Position numbers and translations under genes: made by a program
DNA from: Malania oleifera
Taxonomy: Eukaryota > Streptophyta > Magnoliopsida > Santalales > Ximeniaceae
Direction: 5' to 3'
NCBI RefSeq assembly: GCF_029873635.1
Contig: NC_080428.1
Location: forward strand, 63,855,957-63,919,956
Length of the DNA: 64,000 nt
Notes under the pieces: generated by a model
Databases searched by the model: none
What the model was told of the DNA's origin: nothing
Seen by the model: only the letters and a program-made list of their open reading frames with translations
Shown: positions 1-10,215 of the stretch, piece by piece
Layout of the letters: each line of letters starts with the position of its first letter
Position numbering within the stretch: position 1 is the first letter of the stretch

Positions 1-75
1 CTGTTAGCAAATATGGACGGAACCGACCTATTGTACCCTGTTAACTCTGATGCTGTAAAGAAATATTATGCCTAA
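1..75 (+). CDS. C-terminal end of Tat/Ogre-type Ty3/gypsy pol polyprotein (partial)
   Basis: Frame 1 is open from the window edge to a TAA at 73-75. It encodes a 24-residue tail that includes NMDGTDLLYPVNSDAVKKYY. From family knowledge, Tat-clade integrases end in an 'NMDG...P.NSDA.KKY' type tail, which fits. The rest of pol (protease, RT, RNase H, integrase core) lies upstream of the window. What follows in the same orientation is a long non-coding 3' region, a polypurine tract at 4203 and an LTR at 4216, as expected for this clade. The assignment rests on a short tail plus this context. No frame break is visible in the stretch seen. Confidence 0.72.
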   Translation: MLANMDGTDLLYPVNSDAVKKYYA

Positions 76-1410
76 TGGTTGTATACATCTCCAAAAGAAA
101 TTAATGAAAGGATCACAGTGTTATTTTATATGTTCCCTCTTTGCTCATTGTTTCGATTAGATGACGGATGACCATTTTTGGACCACCAGTTCCCTGAAAG
201 AACCCAATGTTTTTAATCACTTGATGAACCTTTTTGAGCTTTAAAATCGAAACCGTCTTCTTCGAAAAAGTCATTTCCAAAAATTTAAATCGGGTTGGGA
301 TTTTCAAAGGCCAGACAAATCATGCGAGACAATAATGTAGTGCCAAAATGATGGCAGGCCATTTTTTTTTTGCTACCCAAAAGTTAGAGAAAGAAAACAC
401 CCCTTGATACCCTCTATTGTGCCTAAAAATGTTTAGTTTTTCGTTTAAACCCGCCAAAGTATCACACCCCACACTGGGGCAATTTTGGAAAGACCGATCT
501 CGAACAAAGCTTAAATAAATAAATAGAGGCACGATTCCCCATAAAAAAAAGGGGAAAATGATGCAAAAGAACAAGGGGAAAATCAAAGCACTAGGGCAGG
601 AGATATGCGTCGTTTGTGATTTTTGGCCAACCCTTTGGTAAAATTCATAAGCTCGAGCCTCATGCACCCTTTCTTCTTTAAACCAATACCCATAACCTAC
701 ATTACAACCCGAATGAAAAGACCTGACCAGATTAGCATCTGTTGTTGCCTTAAATGATTTGTCAGACTCAATTTTGAGTTTGAACTACGTAATGATCTGA
801 TCCTGAAAAGGTACGTAGGCAGCTTGTTCAAAAGGAAGAGTTCGGTCAAACTCTTGCAAAAATGTCTCACCCCAAACTAGGGTAGAATTTGTTGCCATGG
901 GACGGGTTTTTGAGCCTTGGTTTCCTTATTCTTCTGAAAACCTAAATCCCCGAGCCTACATTTCGTCCCGAGTCTTAAAGGCCATCTAGAGATCGAAACA
1001 TGCAGCAAAGCACCAAAATAAGCCTTGAGCAAACAATGGACCTAAGGGCACTATTCAACCTTACAGTACCAAAAGGGTCAGTCTCCTTCTAGTTGAAATT
1101 GGGGCAGTTATCGCAAGAATAAGAGATTTTAGTTTTCAAAAATTAATGTCGATACCCTTTAAGAACAGGGAATGTTGTTGTGAAACTTATCTTTTTCCTG
1201 AATAAATTTTGAATGTAACAGAACAGCTATTTCGCATAGCTTGATGTCTTGATTCAGCACATTAATGACATAAATGCATGATTATTCTCATTGTTAGGAA
1301 TTCCCCGTTTACTAAGGTCAAAAATCAGGAACCCAATACACCAGGAGGGTGTTTAGGCACCAATGGGGAGCCTGAAGCATGTCAAACATCGGTAATGAAG
1401 GAATGTTGGG

Positions 1411-1731
1411 TTAGATACGGCGTACTCCTTCGAGTTTCGGAATCTGGAAGCGTAAGGTGTAGGTTTCATTCCCAAGGAGGGTCACGGTTTCGTTCTGTCT
1501 CTGCAAGCGACGGACAAGGTGAGATGTCGAAGACATTGCCTGGGCACTGTGATAGAGTGCCTGATTGACTATGCCTACATCGGACATTGTGGCCAGTACT
1601 GCCTCATTCCTCAGCATTTCTTTTTGGAATTGAGGAAAGAGCTGGAAGGAACTGAGAACAGTAGAACAGGATGACACCTCTGGTGCCACATTCAAATCGG
1701 GAACCTGCTTAGAAGATGAAGCCCCAGCCAA
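1411..1731 (-). CDS. Antisense ORF in the Tat 3' region, 106 aa, unknown function
   Basis: A 106-codon minus-strand ORF opens with MAGASSSKQVPDLNVAPE. It is Ser/Gln-rich at the N-terminus and has a Leu/Arg/Gln-rich middle (SHLVRRLQRQNETVTLLGNE) that could be helical. I recognise no domain. The N-terminal DLNVAP resembles the plant EAR-type DLNxxP motif, but that can arise by chance. It sits between pol and the 3' LTR, opposite in sense to the element. Antisense ORFs in this position have been reported in some Tat-lineage elements, so a real gene is possible. It could also be a chance ORF. Confidence 0.35.
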   Translation of the reverse strand: MAGASSSKQVPDLNVAPEVSSCSTVLSSFQLFPQFQKEMLRNEAVLATMSDVGIVNQALYHSAQAMSSTSHLVRRLQRQNETVTLLGNETYTLRFQIPKLEGVRRI

Positions 1732-2220
1732 AAGATATAATTAAGAGTGTTGAGAGATTTAAGATAGTTAAGGTACGGTTTCTCGTAACAGAGGATGGCC
1801 AAAGATAGGTTACAGTCACGTGTCGAGTTTGCCTGTGGTGTTTAAGTGTGAGAGGAAGTCTGCTTAAATAGAATAAAAAGGATTGCCATGATGAGTGTGT
1901 GTCTGACAGGAGGACGAGAGAGGCGATGTGCATCGAGAAGCCCCCAAAGGTTGTGAGCGAGGTAAGCTATGGGAGTTGTGCAGTCCCCTCAGTGGAGGAT
2001 TATGTTCACAAGGCAGCGAAAAAATCCCGAGGCGGATTTCGAGAGACGTGGAGCAGTCATAATATCTAAACCCGAGGAAAAAGAAAAAGAAAAAGAAAAA
2101 AAAAAAGGGGGGCGCATTTATTCTTAGGGCCTGTTTTTTTAAAAAGAACCTGAAACTGGTTTATTTTGCACAAAGCCCAACTATTTAAATTAACTCGGGT
2201 TTTATTTTTGAAAAGGGAAA

Positions 2221-3050
2221 GTGGGCCGGCCTGTTTTAAAAGACCTGAGCTCTGTTTCTTTCTGAATTAGGCCGATCCAGTTTTAAAACTCCATTTATGC
2301 CCAACCGTTTAATTAGACACGGACCTTATTTTTTTAAAAAGGGAAAGTAGGCCGGCCTGTTTTAAAAGACCTGGGCTCTGTTTCTTTCTGAATTGGGCCG
2401 ACCCAGTTTTAAAACTCAATCCAAGTCCAACCGTTTTAATAGACACAGGCTTTTGTTTTTTTTAAAAAAAGTGGGCCGGCCTCTTTTAAAAATGACTTGG
2501 GCCCTATTTCTTTCTGAATTGGTTCGGCTCGGTTTTGAAACTCAATCCAAGCCCAACCGTTTTAATAGACATGGGCTTTAAAAAGTGGGCCGGCCTATTT
2601 TAAAAATGACTTGGGACCTGTTTCTTTCTGAATTGGGCTGACCCAGTTTTAAAACTCAATCCAAGCCCAACCGTTTTAATAGACACGGGCTTTTGTTTTT
2701 TTTAAAAGAAAGTGGGCCGACCTCTTTTAAAAATGACTTGGGCCCTATTTGTTTTTGAATTGGTTCGGCCCGGTGTTGAAACTCAATCCAAGTCCAACCG
2801 TTTTAATAGACATGGGCTTTAAAAAGTGGGCCGGCCTATTTTAAAAATGACTTGGGACCTATTTCTTTCTGAATTGGGCTGACCCAGTTTTAAAACTCCA
2901 TCCAAGCCTAACCGTTTAATTAGACACGGGTCTTATTTTTTAAAAGGAAAAATGGGCCGGCCTGTTTTAAAAATGACTTGAGCCCTGTTTCTTTATGAAT
3001 TGGGCCGGCCTGTTTTAAAAATCAAAGCCCATTTTTTGAAAGCAAACTCG
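2221..3050 (+). repeat. Minisatellite, about 116-126 bp unit, about 7 copies
   Basis: The motif GTGGGCCGGCCT followed by TTTTAAAA recurs at about 2221, 2347, 2471, 2586, 2712, 2826 and 2952, with a partial unit near 3002. Each unit also carries TTTCTTTCTGAATTGG and CCAACCGTTTTAATAGACA. Unit length alternates between about 116 and 126 bp because of an indel in the T/A-rich spacer. The array lies in the 3' region of the Tat-type element. Confidence 0.9.
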
Positions 3051-3530
3051 GGCCCAATTCACTCAAGCCCGTCCCAAAGACCACACGTGACTTGAACACG
3101 TGATAGAGCCCATGTGGCTCACTCGTGATCCCCCGAATTCACTCAACTCACTCGACTCGAAGACGAGTTGACTCATCCTCGACCTCACCACCCCAACTGA
3201 AACCCTAATGAAACCCTAACCCTAACTTCCAAACCAGAAACCTTAAATACCTCAAGCCCTAAATTTCCGCACAAGTAACAACTAGTAATCAAGCATACAC
3301 AACATTGAAAATATATATATATAAAGAGAAGAAAGAAAGAGCTTATCTACTTTGGGGAGTTCGAAAGAACTCCCTTTGCATCTGTGCGGATCTTCCCTAC
3401 CGGGGCACTCACGATGATCATCATTTGTCTGGGCTTCACCAGATCTCTCCAAATCTGACCGCGAAAACAGAATAGGAGGCCGATCGGAGTTGGATCACCT
3501 CTAAAGATGTTTGGGATCTTAAGTTTGCCA

Positions 3531-4080
3531 ATCTGTGTTTTCCAAGGATGGTCAGGATTGTGCCATACCTTGATCCGGGTCACATTTGACCAGCCACTCG
3601 GTCACCAACACGTGGCTCATTCTCCCCCACACACAAAAAGTCTGCGTGGCCACCCTGATCACCACACGATTTGTGTTTTCCAAGGATGGTTAGGATTGTG
3701 CCACTCCTTAATCCGGGTCATATTTGACCAGCCACTTAGTCACTCACACGTGGCACCTCTCCTTAACCACATGATCTGTGTTTTCCAAGGACGGCTTGGA
3801 TTGAGCCACGTCATCGATCCACATCCACATACACCAGCCACTCAATCACTGACACGTGACACCCCTCCTCAACTGCACGATCTGTGTTTTCCAAGGACCG
3901 CTTGGATTGAGCCACGTCATCGATCCACACTCACATACACTAGCCACTCAATCAATGACACGTGGCACTTCTCCTTAACAGCACGATCTAGGTTTTCCCT
4001 AGACGGACCAGATTATGCCACGTCTTCGATCCAGGTCACCCTCCATCTTCCCTTTTTCTGATCAGCACATAACCTTACTC
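3531..4080 (+). repeat. Minisatellite, 105-106 bp unit (first unit 137 bp), each unit with an ACACGTG core
   Basis: GATCTGTGTTTTCCAAGGA or a close variant starts units at 3531, 3668, 3773, 3879 and 3985, giving spacings of 137, 105, 106 and 106 bp. Most units also contain a GCCACTC...TCAC block and a G-box-like ACACGTG(G/A) at about 3608, 3746, 3852 and 3958, with one more just after the array at 4088. A 184-codon + frame is open across it, but this is a by-product of the repeat rather than a recognisable protein. Confidence 0.88.
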
Positions 4081-4202
4081 AGAAGACGACACGTGATTAG
4101 TTGTATGGCTTGGCTAAAATAGGTGTCTTTTATCTTTATAGGCCTGTCACTATTGATAACATAGGAGAGTTCCTATTGTTACCCCAAAGCAACAAGACCT
4201 AT

Positions 4203-4215
4203 AAAAAGGGGCAGC
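4203..4215 (+). other. Polypurine tract of the Tat-type element
   Basis: AAAAAGGGGCAGC lies immediately before the TGTAGACACCCC LTR start, the position where plus-strand priming occurs in LTR retrotransposons. Confidence 0.7.
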
Positions 4216-4280
4216 TGTAGACACCCCAATTTTAACTAGGCCTTTCCGAGGAGACCTCATGTCAAAACCTTCCCACACGG

Positions 4281-4465
4281 TTGTGGACCCCACACATCTT
4301 TGTAGGTCCCACATTAGTTGTGGACCCCGCACATCCTTGTAGGTCCCACACTACTTGTGGACCCCGCACATCCTTGTAGGTCCCACACTGCTTGTGGACC
4401 CCACACATCCTTGTAAGTCCCACACTGCTTGTGGACCCCACATATCTCCATTGGGCCCCACATGT
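4281..4465 (+). repeat. 37-bp tandem repeat, 5 units
   Basis: TTGTGGACCCC(A/G)CACATC is repeated at 4281, 4318, 4355, 4392 and 4429, with an exact 37-bp spacing each time. It lies near the start of the Tat LTR. Confidence 0.92.
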
Positions 4466-4485
4466 GTTGTGGGCCCCATATCTCC

Positions 4486-5050
4486 TGGTACACTAGCTTA
4501 GATTCTTATATCCGGTGCACGTTACCCGCTCTGGTACGCTAGCGCGAATTCCTACATCTGATGCACGTTACCTCCTTTGGCATGCTTGTGCCTGTTGGCT
4601 TGGGTTCCTGTAACCTTTAAATGGCTCGTGGACCCCACATTGCTTGTGGGCCCCACACGGTTTGTGGGCCCCACTTCTCCTGGTACGTTAGCTCGGATTC
4701 CTACATTCGGTGCACATTACCCCCTCTGGTACGCTAGCTCGGATTCCTACATCTGATACACGTTACCCCCTCTGGTACGCTAGCTCGGATCCCTACATCC
4801 GATGCACGTTACCTCTTTTCGCATGCTTGCACTTGCTAACTCGGGTTACTATAACCCTCAAATAGCTCGTGGACCCCACATTGTTGGTGGGCCCCACATA
4901 TCTCAATTGGGCCCCATATGGTTTGTGGACCCCACTTCTCCGGGTACGCTAGCTCGGATTACTACATCCGATGCACGTTACCCCCTTTGGTACGCTAACT
5001 CGGATCCACATATCCGGTGCCTTGTTAGCTCGAGTTCCTATAACCCTTAA
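4486..5050 (+). repeat. 46-bp tandem repeat mixed with GTGGACCCCACA blocks (higher-order pattern)
   Basis: Units beginning TGGTACGCTAGCTCGGATTC and ending GCACGTTACCCCCTC recur at 46-bp steps (4486, 4532, 4578; then about 4680, 4726, 4772; then about 4938). The sets are separated by blocks of about 100 bp rich in GTGGACCCCACA/GGGCCCCACA, so the array has a two-level organisation. It lies in the U3 part of the Tat LTR. Confidence 0.8.
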
Positions 5051-5125
5051 ATGGCTTGTGGACCCCACATGGCCCGTGGGCCCCACACATCTTCGATGGG
5101 CTCCGCACAACTTCTAGAACCATCA

Positions 5126-5188
<63 letters not shown>

Positions 5189-5196
5189 TTTATTTT
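5126..5196 (+). repeat. (TTA)n then (TTTA)n microsatellite
   Basis: A run of about 16 ATT/TTA triplets is followed by a TTTA run, inside the Tat LTR. Confidence 0.95.
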
Positions 5197-5238
5197 AATT
5201 TGTCAAATGCAAGCATACTTTGTCCCCATATCATCACT

Positions 5239-5708
5239 CACCACATGTCATGTTTCCTTTCTTTATCATTCTTCCCATACTATATTCCCTTCATCATTCT
5301 TCATCACATACTTTGTCCCTATATCATCACTCACCATGTTTCCTCCCTTTATCATTCTTCCCATACTATATTCCATTCATCATTCTTCATCCCATACTTT
5401 GTCCCCTCATTATCACTCACCACATGTCATGTTTCCTCCCTTTATCATTCTTCCCATATTATATTCCCCTCATCATTCTTCATCCCATACTTTGTTCCCC
5501 CCATCATCACTCACCACATGTCATGTTTCCTCCCTTTATCATTCTTCCCATACTATATTCCATTCATCATTCTTCATCCCATACTTTGTCCCCCCATTAT
5601 CACTCACCACATGTCATGTTTCCTCCCTTTATCATTCTTCCCATACTATATTTCCCTCATCATTTTTCATCCCATACTTTGTTCCCCCCCATCATCACTC
5701 ACCACATG
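5239..5708 (+). repeat. Minisatellite, about 93-95 bp unit, continuing at 8265-8450 beyond the solo LTR
   Basis: CACCACATGTCATGTTTCCT starts units at 5239, 5418, 5512, 5605 and 5700, plus a shortened one at 5331. Further units follow the solo LTR at 8265 and near 8356. The sequence is pyrimidine-rich and has no stops in any of the three + frames, which produces three overlapping long ORFs. These encode only Ser/His/Pro/Phe low-complexity sequence and are not genes. Confidence 0.9.
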
Positions 5709-7109
5709 TGTAACGACCCAAAAAAATAAATAAATAAAATAAAATAATTATTAATTAAAAAAATTTATTATTATTATTAATTAATTAATTATTATTAAGA
5801 AAATTAATTAAATTAAGAAATTTAAGGATTTTGGATATATATATATATATATAAAAGTATATATGCAAGTATATATATATAAAAGTATATATAAGTAAGT
5901 ATATATATATATAAGTATATATTAAAGAATGGATAAAGGAGAAAGAAAGGATAAAGGAAAGAAGAAAAAAAAAAAAGAAAAGAAAAGAAAAAATGAAAAC
6001 TTAGTGTGTAAGTTTCCTCGCTGGAACAAAACAGAAGGAAAGAGGAGAAAAAAACAATTTCACGCGCACAGAACAGATAAGAAAGGAAAGAAAGAAAGAG
6101 AAAGAAAAAAATTAAATATATTCTCTTACTCTCCACTCCTCTTTCTTTTACGATTTCACGGCCGATTCTCTCCCAATTGAAAATCCGAAGATACCACCGA
6201 ACTCCATTCTTCACCACCAACATATTTACCGAAGTAGATTTGTCGTAGGAGTAATGTGGGAATATCTCGTGGGGTAAGCCAAATTCTCATTCTTATCTCA
6301 ATTTTTCCTAAATTTTAAGCCAAATGGATGATCGAACACCACTACGAGAATCTAGGGATGATTCTCTACAAGTCTAGCGGAGTGGAAATTCTCGTGGGGT
6401 TATTGTAGAAATAGTTCAAAATTAGGATAAATGTGTTACTTAGAAATTAATTATCATTTAATTATTATAAATTAGGAAATGTTAAAATAATATTTTATTG
6501 GGGTTGAATTGATTGAATCAGGGTTCGGGTGAGCGTCGCGGGTATAAGTTCGGGAGCCCTGCAAGTGTAATTCAGGGAATCAGGTAAAGGGGAATAAAAT
6601 TATATCAGTATTTTATTAAAGTGAACCAATTATTTACAAGCATGCGAAATTTATTATTTATTTATATGATTTTCAGAATAGTTTGATTACTGGAAAAAAA
6701 ATGATTATTTGGTTTACGGTTATATTTGGGATAATTGTTTATGATATTAAATTCGTGTGACATGGGAGTAATTTTCCTAATAAATTGGATATGAATTACT
6801 GTGGTATTTGGGTTTGCATGTGGGGGTGTTTGAAATGATTATGGTAAGATGAATGAGTTGTTATGTTTGACTCCTGTGTGGAAATGATTTAATGCGTTTG
6901 TGTGAACTAACTGTGTGGTTATTCGTATGCATCTCAATATAACGTTGGCATGAGGAGGTTGCTATATTGCCTAGATGTAAATGATGATGTGACGTTGGCT
7001 GGTTGAGGAGCTCGTCGTATTGTTATTTATATGGGGTAGGACATTGGCAGGTCGAGGAGCTTGTTCTACTAATGTATGAAGGGTAGGTCATGGGGATTGG
7101 ATACTGGTG

Positions 7110-7335
7110 AATAATGGCGCCTGTGTGGGCTATGTTATATACCCTGTGTGGGTAGTGGTGCCTGTGTGGGCCACGTTATATCCTGTGTGGATAATGGCGC
7201 CTGTGTGGGCCATGTTATGTACCCTGTGCGGTTAGTGGTACCTGTGTGGGCCACGTGTAGATAAGAAGTACGTAGGTGCCTGTGTGGGCCACGTACTGAC
7301 ATGTACACAGTTACTCTGTGTGGGCCACGTACTGA
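7110..7335 (+). repeat. Short tandem repeats with CCTGTGTGGGCCACGT core inside the solo LTR
   Basis: GCCTGTGTGGGC(C/T)A(C/T)GT recurs about every 35-60 bp, alternating with TACCCTGTGTGG(G) segments. Confidence 0.8.
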
Positions 7336-7454
7336 GGACATTGGAAGATGAAGTATGAGATGCATGATTCCTGTGTGGATGTGTTGTGTGCATGTGAATT
7401 TAATTATAGCATAAAAATAATGGTATAGCATATTGTGAACGCATGTGTGTGCAT

Positions 7455-7757
7455 GCGGCGAGGTAAACATACCACCGAGGGCTTGCTGAGAAAGGCGAGT
7501 GCTCTGTTAGGTAGTTTCTTGGTATCAGTGCAAAGGGATGCTACTTATATGAGCGGGTAGACATCCCGATCCTCGGAAACCTTCGCCTTTAAAATAATAA
7601 TTATCTGTGGACTAGCGGCGAGGTAATACTTCACCTAAGGGCTTACTGAGTAAGGTGAGTGCTCTGGTAGGTAGTTTTTATTACCAGAGTAGAGGGAAGC
7701 TACTTGTATGGGCGGGTAATCTTCCCTATCCTTGGGGACTTTCGCTTGCATAAAAAT
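7455..7757 (+). repeat. 160-bp tandem duplication inside the solo LTR
   Basis: GCGGCGAGGTAA at 7455 and at 7615 begins two diverged copies. They share GAGTGCTCTG(T/G)TAGGTAGTTT and GGGCGGGTA-type blocks. Confidence 0.8.
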
Positions 7758-8487
7758 TATGTACTTGTGCATATTGAATGTGTGTGTGATATTGGATGTC
7801 GGGAATGTTATTAATGGTACATTTTCTGAGTTGTTAGTGATGTTATATAAGAAGCAGTTTATTTTGAGATATAAATATTAAAACTCATTTGTCACACACT
7901 GTTATAATTTATTCCACCCTTACTGAGAAGTGTCTCACCCTAGTGGATTAACAATTTTTCAGGTTCTTTTGGAGACTGGGTTTGAAGGCCTAGGCTGGGA
8001 CTATTTGTGATAGTTTCTTTTTGGGGTATTGTGAGATACTGATATATGTATAGATATATTTGTACGGAATCACGTTTTAAATGCTGATTGTGGATACAGA
8101 TATTTGGATGTTATAGTGTTGGTTTTTGGTTGTTATATAGAACTCTGGTATTTATTTGAGGTTATTTATTCATGTGCCACTGCGTGTATGTTAATTATGG
8201 TATCAGATATAGGTGATTGGAACACGTGGCACTCGGGCCCCACTTGGCGGGTCGGGGCGTCACAACATGTCATGTTTCCTCCCTTTATCATTCTTCCCAT
8301 ACTATATTCCTCTCATCATTCTTCATCCCATACTTTGTTCCCCCCATCATCACTCACCACGTGTCATGTTATCTCCTTTTACCATTCTTCCCATGCTAAT
8401 TTCCCTTCATCATTCTTCCCCCCATACTTGGTTCCCCCTATCATCACTCCCTTATGTCTTCTTTCCTATGCTTGCCCCAAGTTAAGC

Positions 8488-8497
8488 CTATAAATAG
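8488..8497 (+). promoter_or_regulatory. TATA box of the Tat LTR promoter
   Basis: CTATAAATAG fits the plant TATA consensus and lies in the middle of the LTR, where the U3/R boundary is expected. Transcription would start about 30 bp downstream, near 8520. No activity can be inferred. Confidence 0.55.
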
Positions 8498-8609
8498 CCC
8501 TCTCATTCCAAGCACAAGAGGAGGAGAGCTCTTAGTGGTGGTAAGGAGAAGATTTCAAATACTGAAGTTTTCTATCATGAGTTTGTGAAACTAGTTTTTT
8601 TTTAGTGAA

Positions 8610-8966
8610 GATCAAGAGGTCGACTGATCCTGTTTCCTATCAGTGCTGAGTCACCCCATTTGAAGAAGGCACCCCGTAGTGCCTCAAATCAGAGCTCAAG
8701 AACAACTCTCGGGAAGACGTTGTAGAGCGGCCCTAGTAGACTCACCAACAGGAAAAGAAGACCGGAGCAGAGGAAAACGAAAGAAGATCAAGCGATCGAT
8801 TGATCCCTTTTCCTACCGGTGCCAAGTCACCCCATCGGAAGAAGGTACTCCATAGTGCCTCAAGTAAGAGCTCAAGAACAACCCTCGGGAAGACGCTGTA
8901 GACCAACCCCTGCAGATTCACAGACAGGGAAGGAAGACCGGAGGAGAAAAAAACGATAGGTAAAAC
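8610..8966 (+). repeat. 176-bp tandem duplication in R/U5 of the Tat LTR
   Basis: GATCAAG(A/C)G(G/A)TCGA at 8610 and 8786 begins two copies sharing GTCACCCCAT, AGTGCCTCAA, GAGCTCAAGAACAAC and CTCGGGAAGACG. Confidence 0.85.
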
Positions 8967-10215
8967 CATTGAACTTTCTCTTCATATGTTATATCTCCGC
9001 CCCCCTTTCCTGAACCGGCCTTTGCTGGTTTATTTGATTCTATTTCATTTCTTATTTTATTTTAAATAGCTTCTTTTTAACCCATAAAAAAAAAAATTTC
9101 ATAAAAGACACGAAAATTCAGAAAAATTGTCAAAGAAAATTCAAATTTTTTTTAAGGCTTTGAAACTAATTTACATTTGAAAATTTTTGAAGAAAATCCA
9201 AGAAAGTTTCCAACATGTTTGCAAAGGTTAGATCTGTTTCCTTACATTCAAAATTTTCAAACATACATTCTAAAGTCATACCTTTAAAACCATGACTTTC
9301 ATGATTGTTGTCTAAAATTCTGTTGTATTCGGAAGAACATTGGAAAACCCCGAAAAATCAATGGTCTCGACCAAGACCTTAAACTAGTTTTTTCCCAAAC
9401 CAGTCAACGTTTGACCGGCTCACCATTCCTAAACTGGTTCATCTCGGTTTTCTCCATTTCGCTTGTATATTATTGTTGTATCCATAAAATTCACAAAAAT
9501 CACGAAATTTTCAAAAATTCCAAAAATATTTTCACATTTTGATTTCAACTAATTTCATTTGCGTTATTTTGAAAGTTCGGGAAAAATCACAAAAATCATT
9601 TTCACACTTAGGAAAATTCACAAAAAATATCTTTTTAGGCACAAGAAAAAATCATTCCAATCCCCAACAAATTTCAAAAACCTCCCGAAATAGTATTTTT
9701 TATACTTTAAAAAAAAAACCTATAGATTTCAAAATCCCCAAGAGGGTATTTTGTATCCTATTTTCGATTTTTCTTTTCGATGATTGCGACTAAGAGCATT
9801 GGCTCTTTGGGGTATTGGATTGCCCCGGTTTTGAGGGAATACCTATATAGTATTTTCATTTTTTTGACTTTTGAAAGGGAGTAATCTTTAAAGGCTTATT
9901 ACATTTATTTCGAGAAAACTCTTTATTAATCTGATACCGTTCGTAAGAACGGGCGTGTAGGGGGTGCTAATACCTTCCCCTTGCGTAACCATTCTCCCGA
10001 GCCCGACTTTGGTGACGCAGACCGATTCTACCCCTAACGGGGTAGCAATCAAGTGTTCTAACCACACTTCAAAAGGTTAGTGGCAACTCCACCACACATC
10101 GTTTTCCACGAAAATTCACATTTTCAAAATGCACATTCATTTTTCCCAATTCGCAAGCCGAACCCATTTTTAACCAGAGATTGGTTCTCTGGGCCGGGTC
10201 TGGGACTTCGCGACA

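Larger units (their letters stand above)
76..4202 (+). other. 3' untranslated (hypervariable) region of the Tat-type element
   Basis: About 4.1 kb lie between the pol stop and the polypurine tract. There is no sense-strand protein domain. The region holds one antisense ORF (1411-1731), a purine-rich run near 2081-2111 and two unrelated minisatellites (2221-3050 and 3531-4080). Long, fast-evolving 3' regions rich in tandem repeats are described for Tat-lineage elements. 76-1400 and 1735-2080 show nothing beyond unique, moderately AT-rich sequence. Confidence 0.65.
5709..8264 (+). mobile_element. Solo LTR of a Tekay-type (TGTAACGACCC) gypsy element, TSD ACATG
   Basis: It begins TGTAACGACCC at 5709 and ends GGGGCGTCACA at 8264. 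It is flanked by ACATG on both sides (5704-5708 and 8265-8269), and it cuts cleanly into the 93-bp minisatellite of the Tat LTR. There is no internal coding sequence, primer site or second LTR, so it is a solo LTR of 2556 bp. It contains an (AT)n stretch (5836-5925), a minisatellite (about 7110-7330) and a 160-bp tandem duplication (7455-7757). Solo LTRs form by recombination between the two LTRs of one element. Confidence 0.88.
4216..10215 (+). mobile_element. 3' LTR of the Tat/Ogre-type element, about 3.4 kb plus a nested solo LTR
   Basis: It starts TGTAGACACCCC right after the polypurine tract. Its 3' part has the block GGGGGTGCTAATACCTTCCC near 9960 followed by GGCAACTCCACC, typical of Tat/Ogre LTR ends in dicots. 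I place the end at ...CTTCGCGACA (10215), because the sequence then switches to an unrelated Tekay-type LTR. An end near 10070-10080, with TGGCAACTCCACC as a decayed primer site, is an alternative. The LTR holds several tandem arrays, a TATA box at 8488 and a 176-bp duplication. It is interrupted at 5709-8264 by a solo LTR. The matching 5' LTR is outside the window. Confidence 0.75.

Noticed and set aside
3195..3230. Telomere-like CCCTAACCCTAA run
   Set aside because: Only two or three imperfect AAACCCTAA units in a retrotransposon 3' region. Far too short for a telomeric array.
3507..4061. 184-codon + strand ORF
   Set aside because: It runs through the 106-bp minisatellite and only repeats the unit's translation. 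No domain.
4281..4465. Regular 37-bp repeats resembling a CRISPR array
   Set aside because: The repeats are contiguous without unique spacers, and the window is plant nuclear DNA inside an LTR.
10081..10093. TGGCAACTCCACC as the Tat primer binding site
   Set aside because: It resembles a decayed Tat-type primer site, but LTR-like sequence seems to continue to CGCGACA at 10215 before an unrelated LTR begins. Kept only as an alternative boundary.
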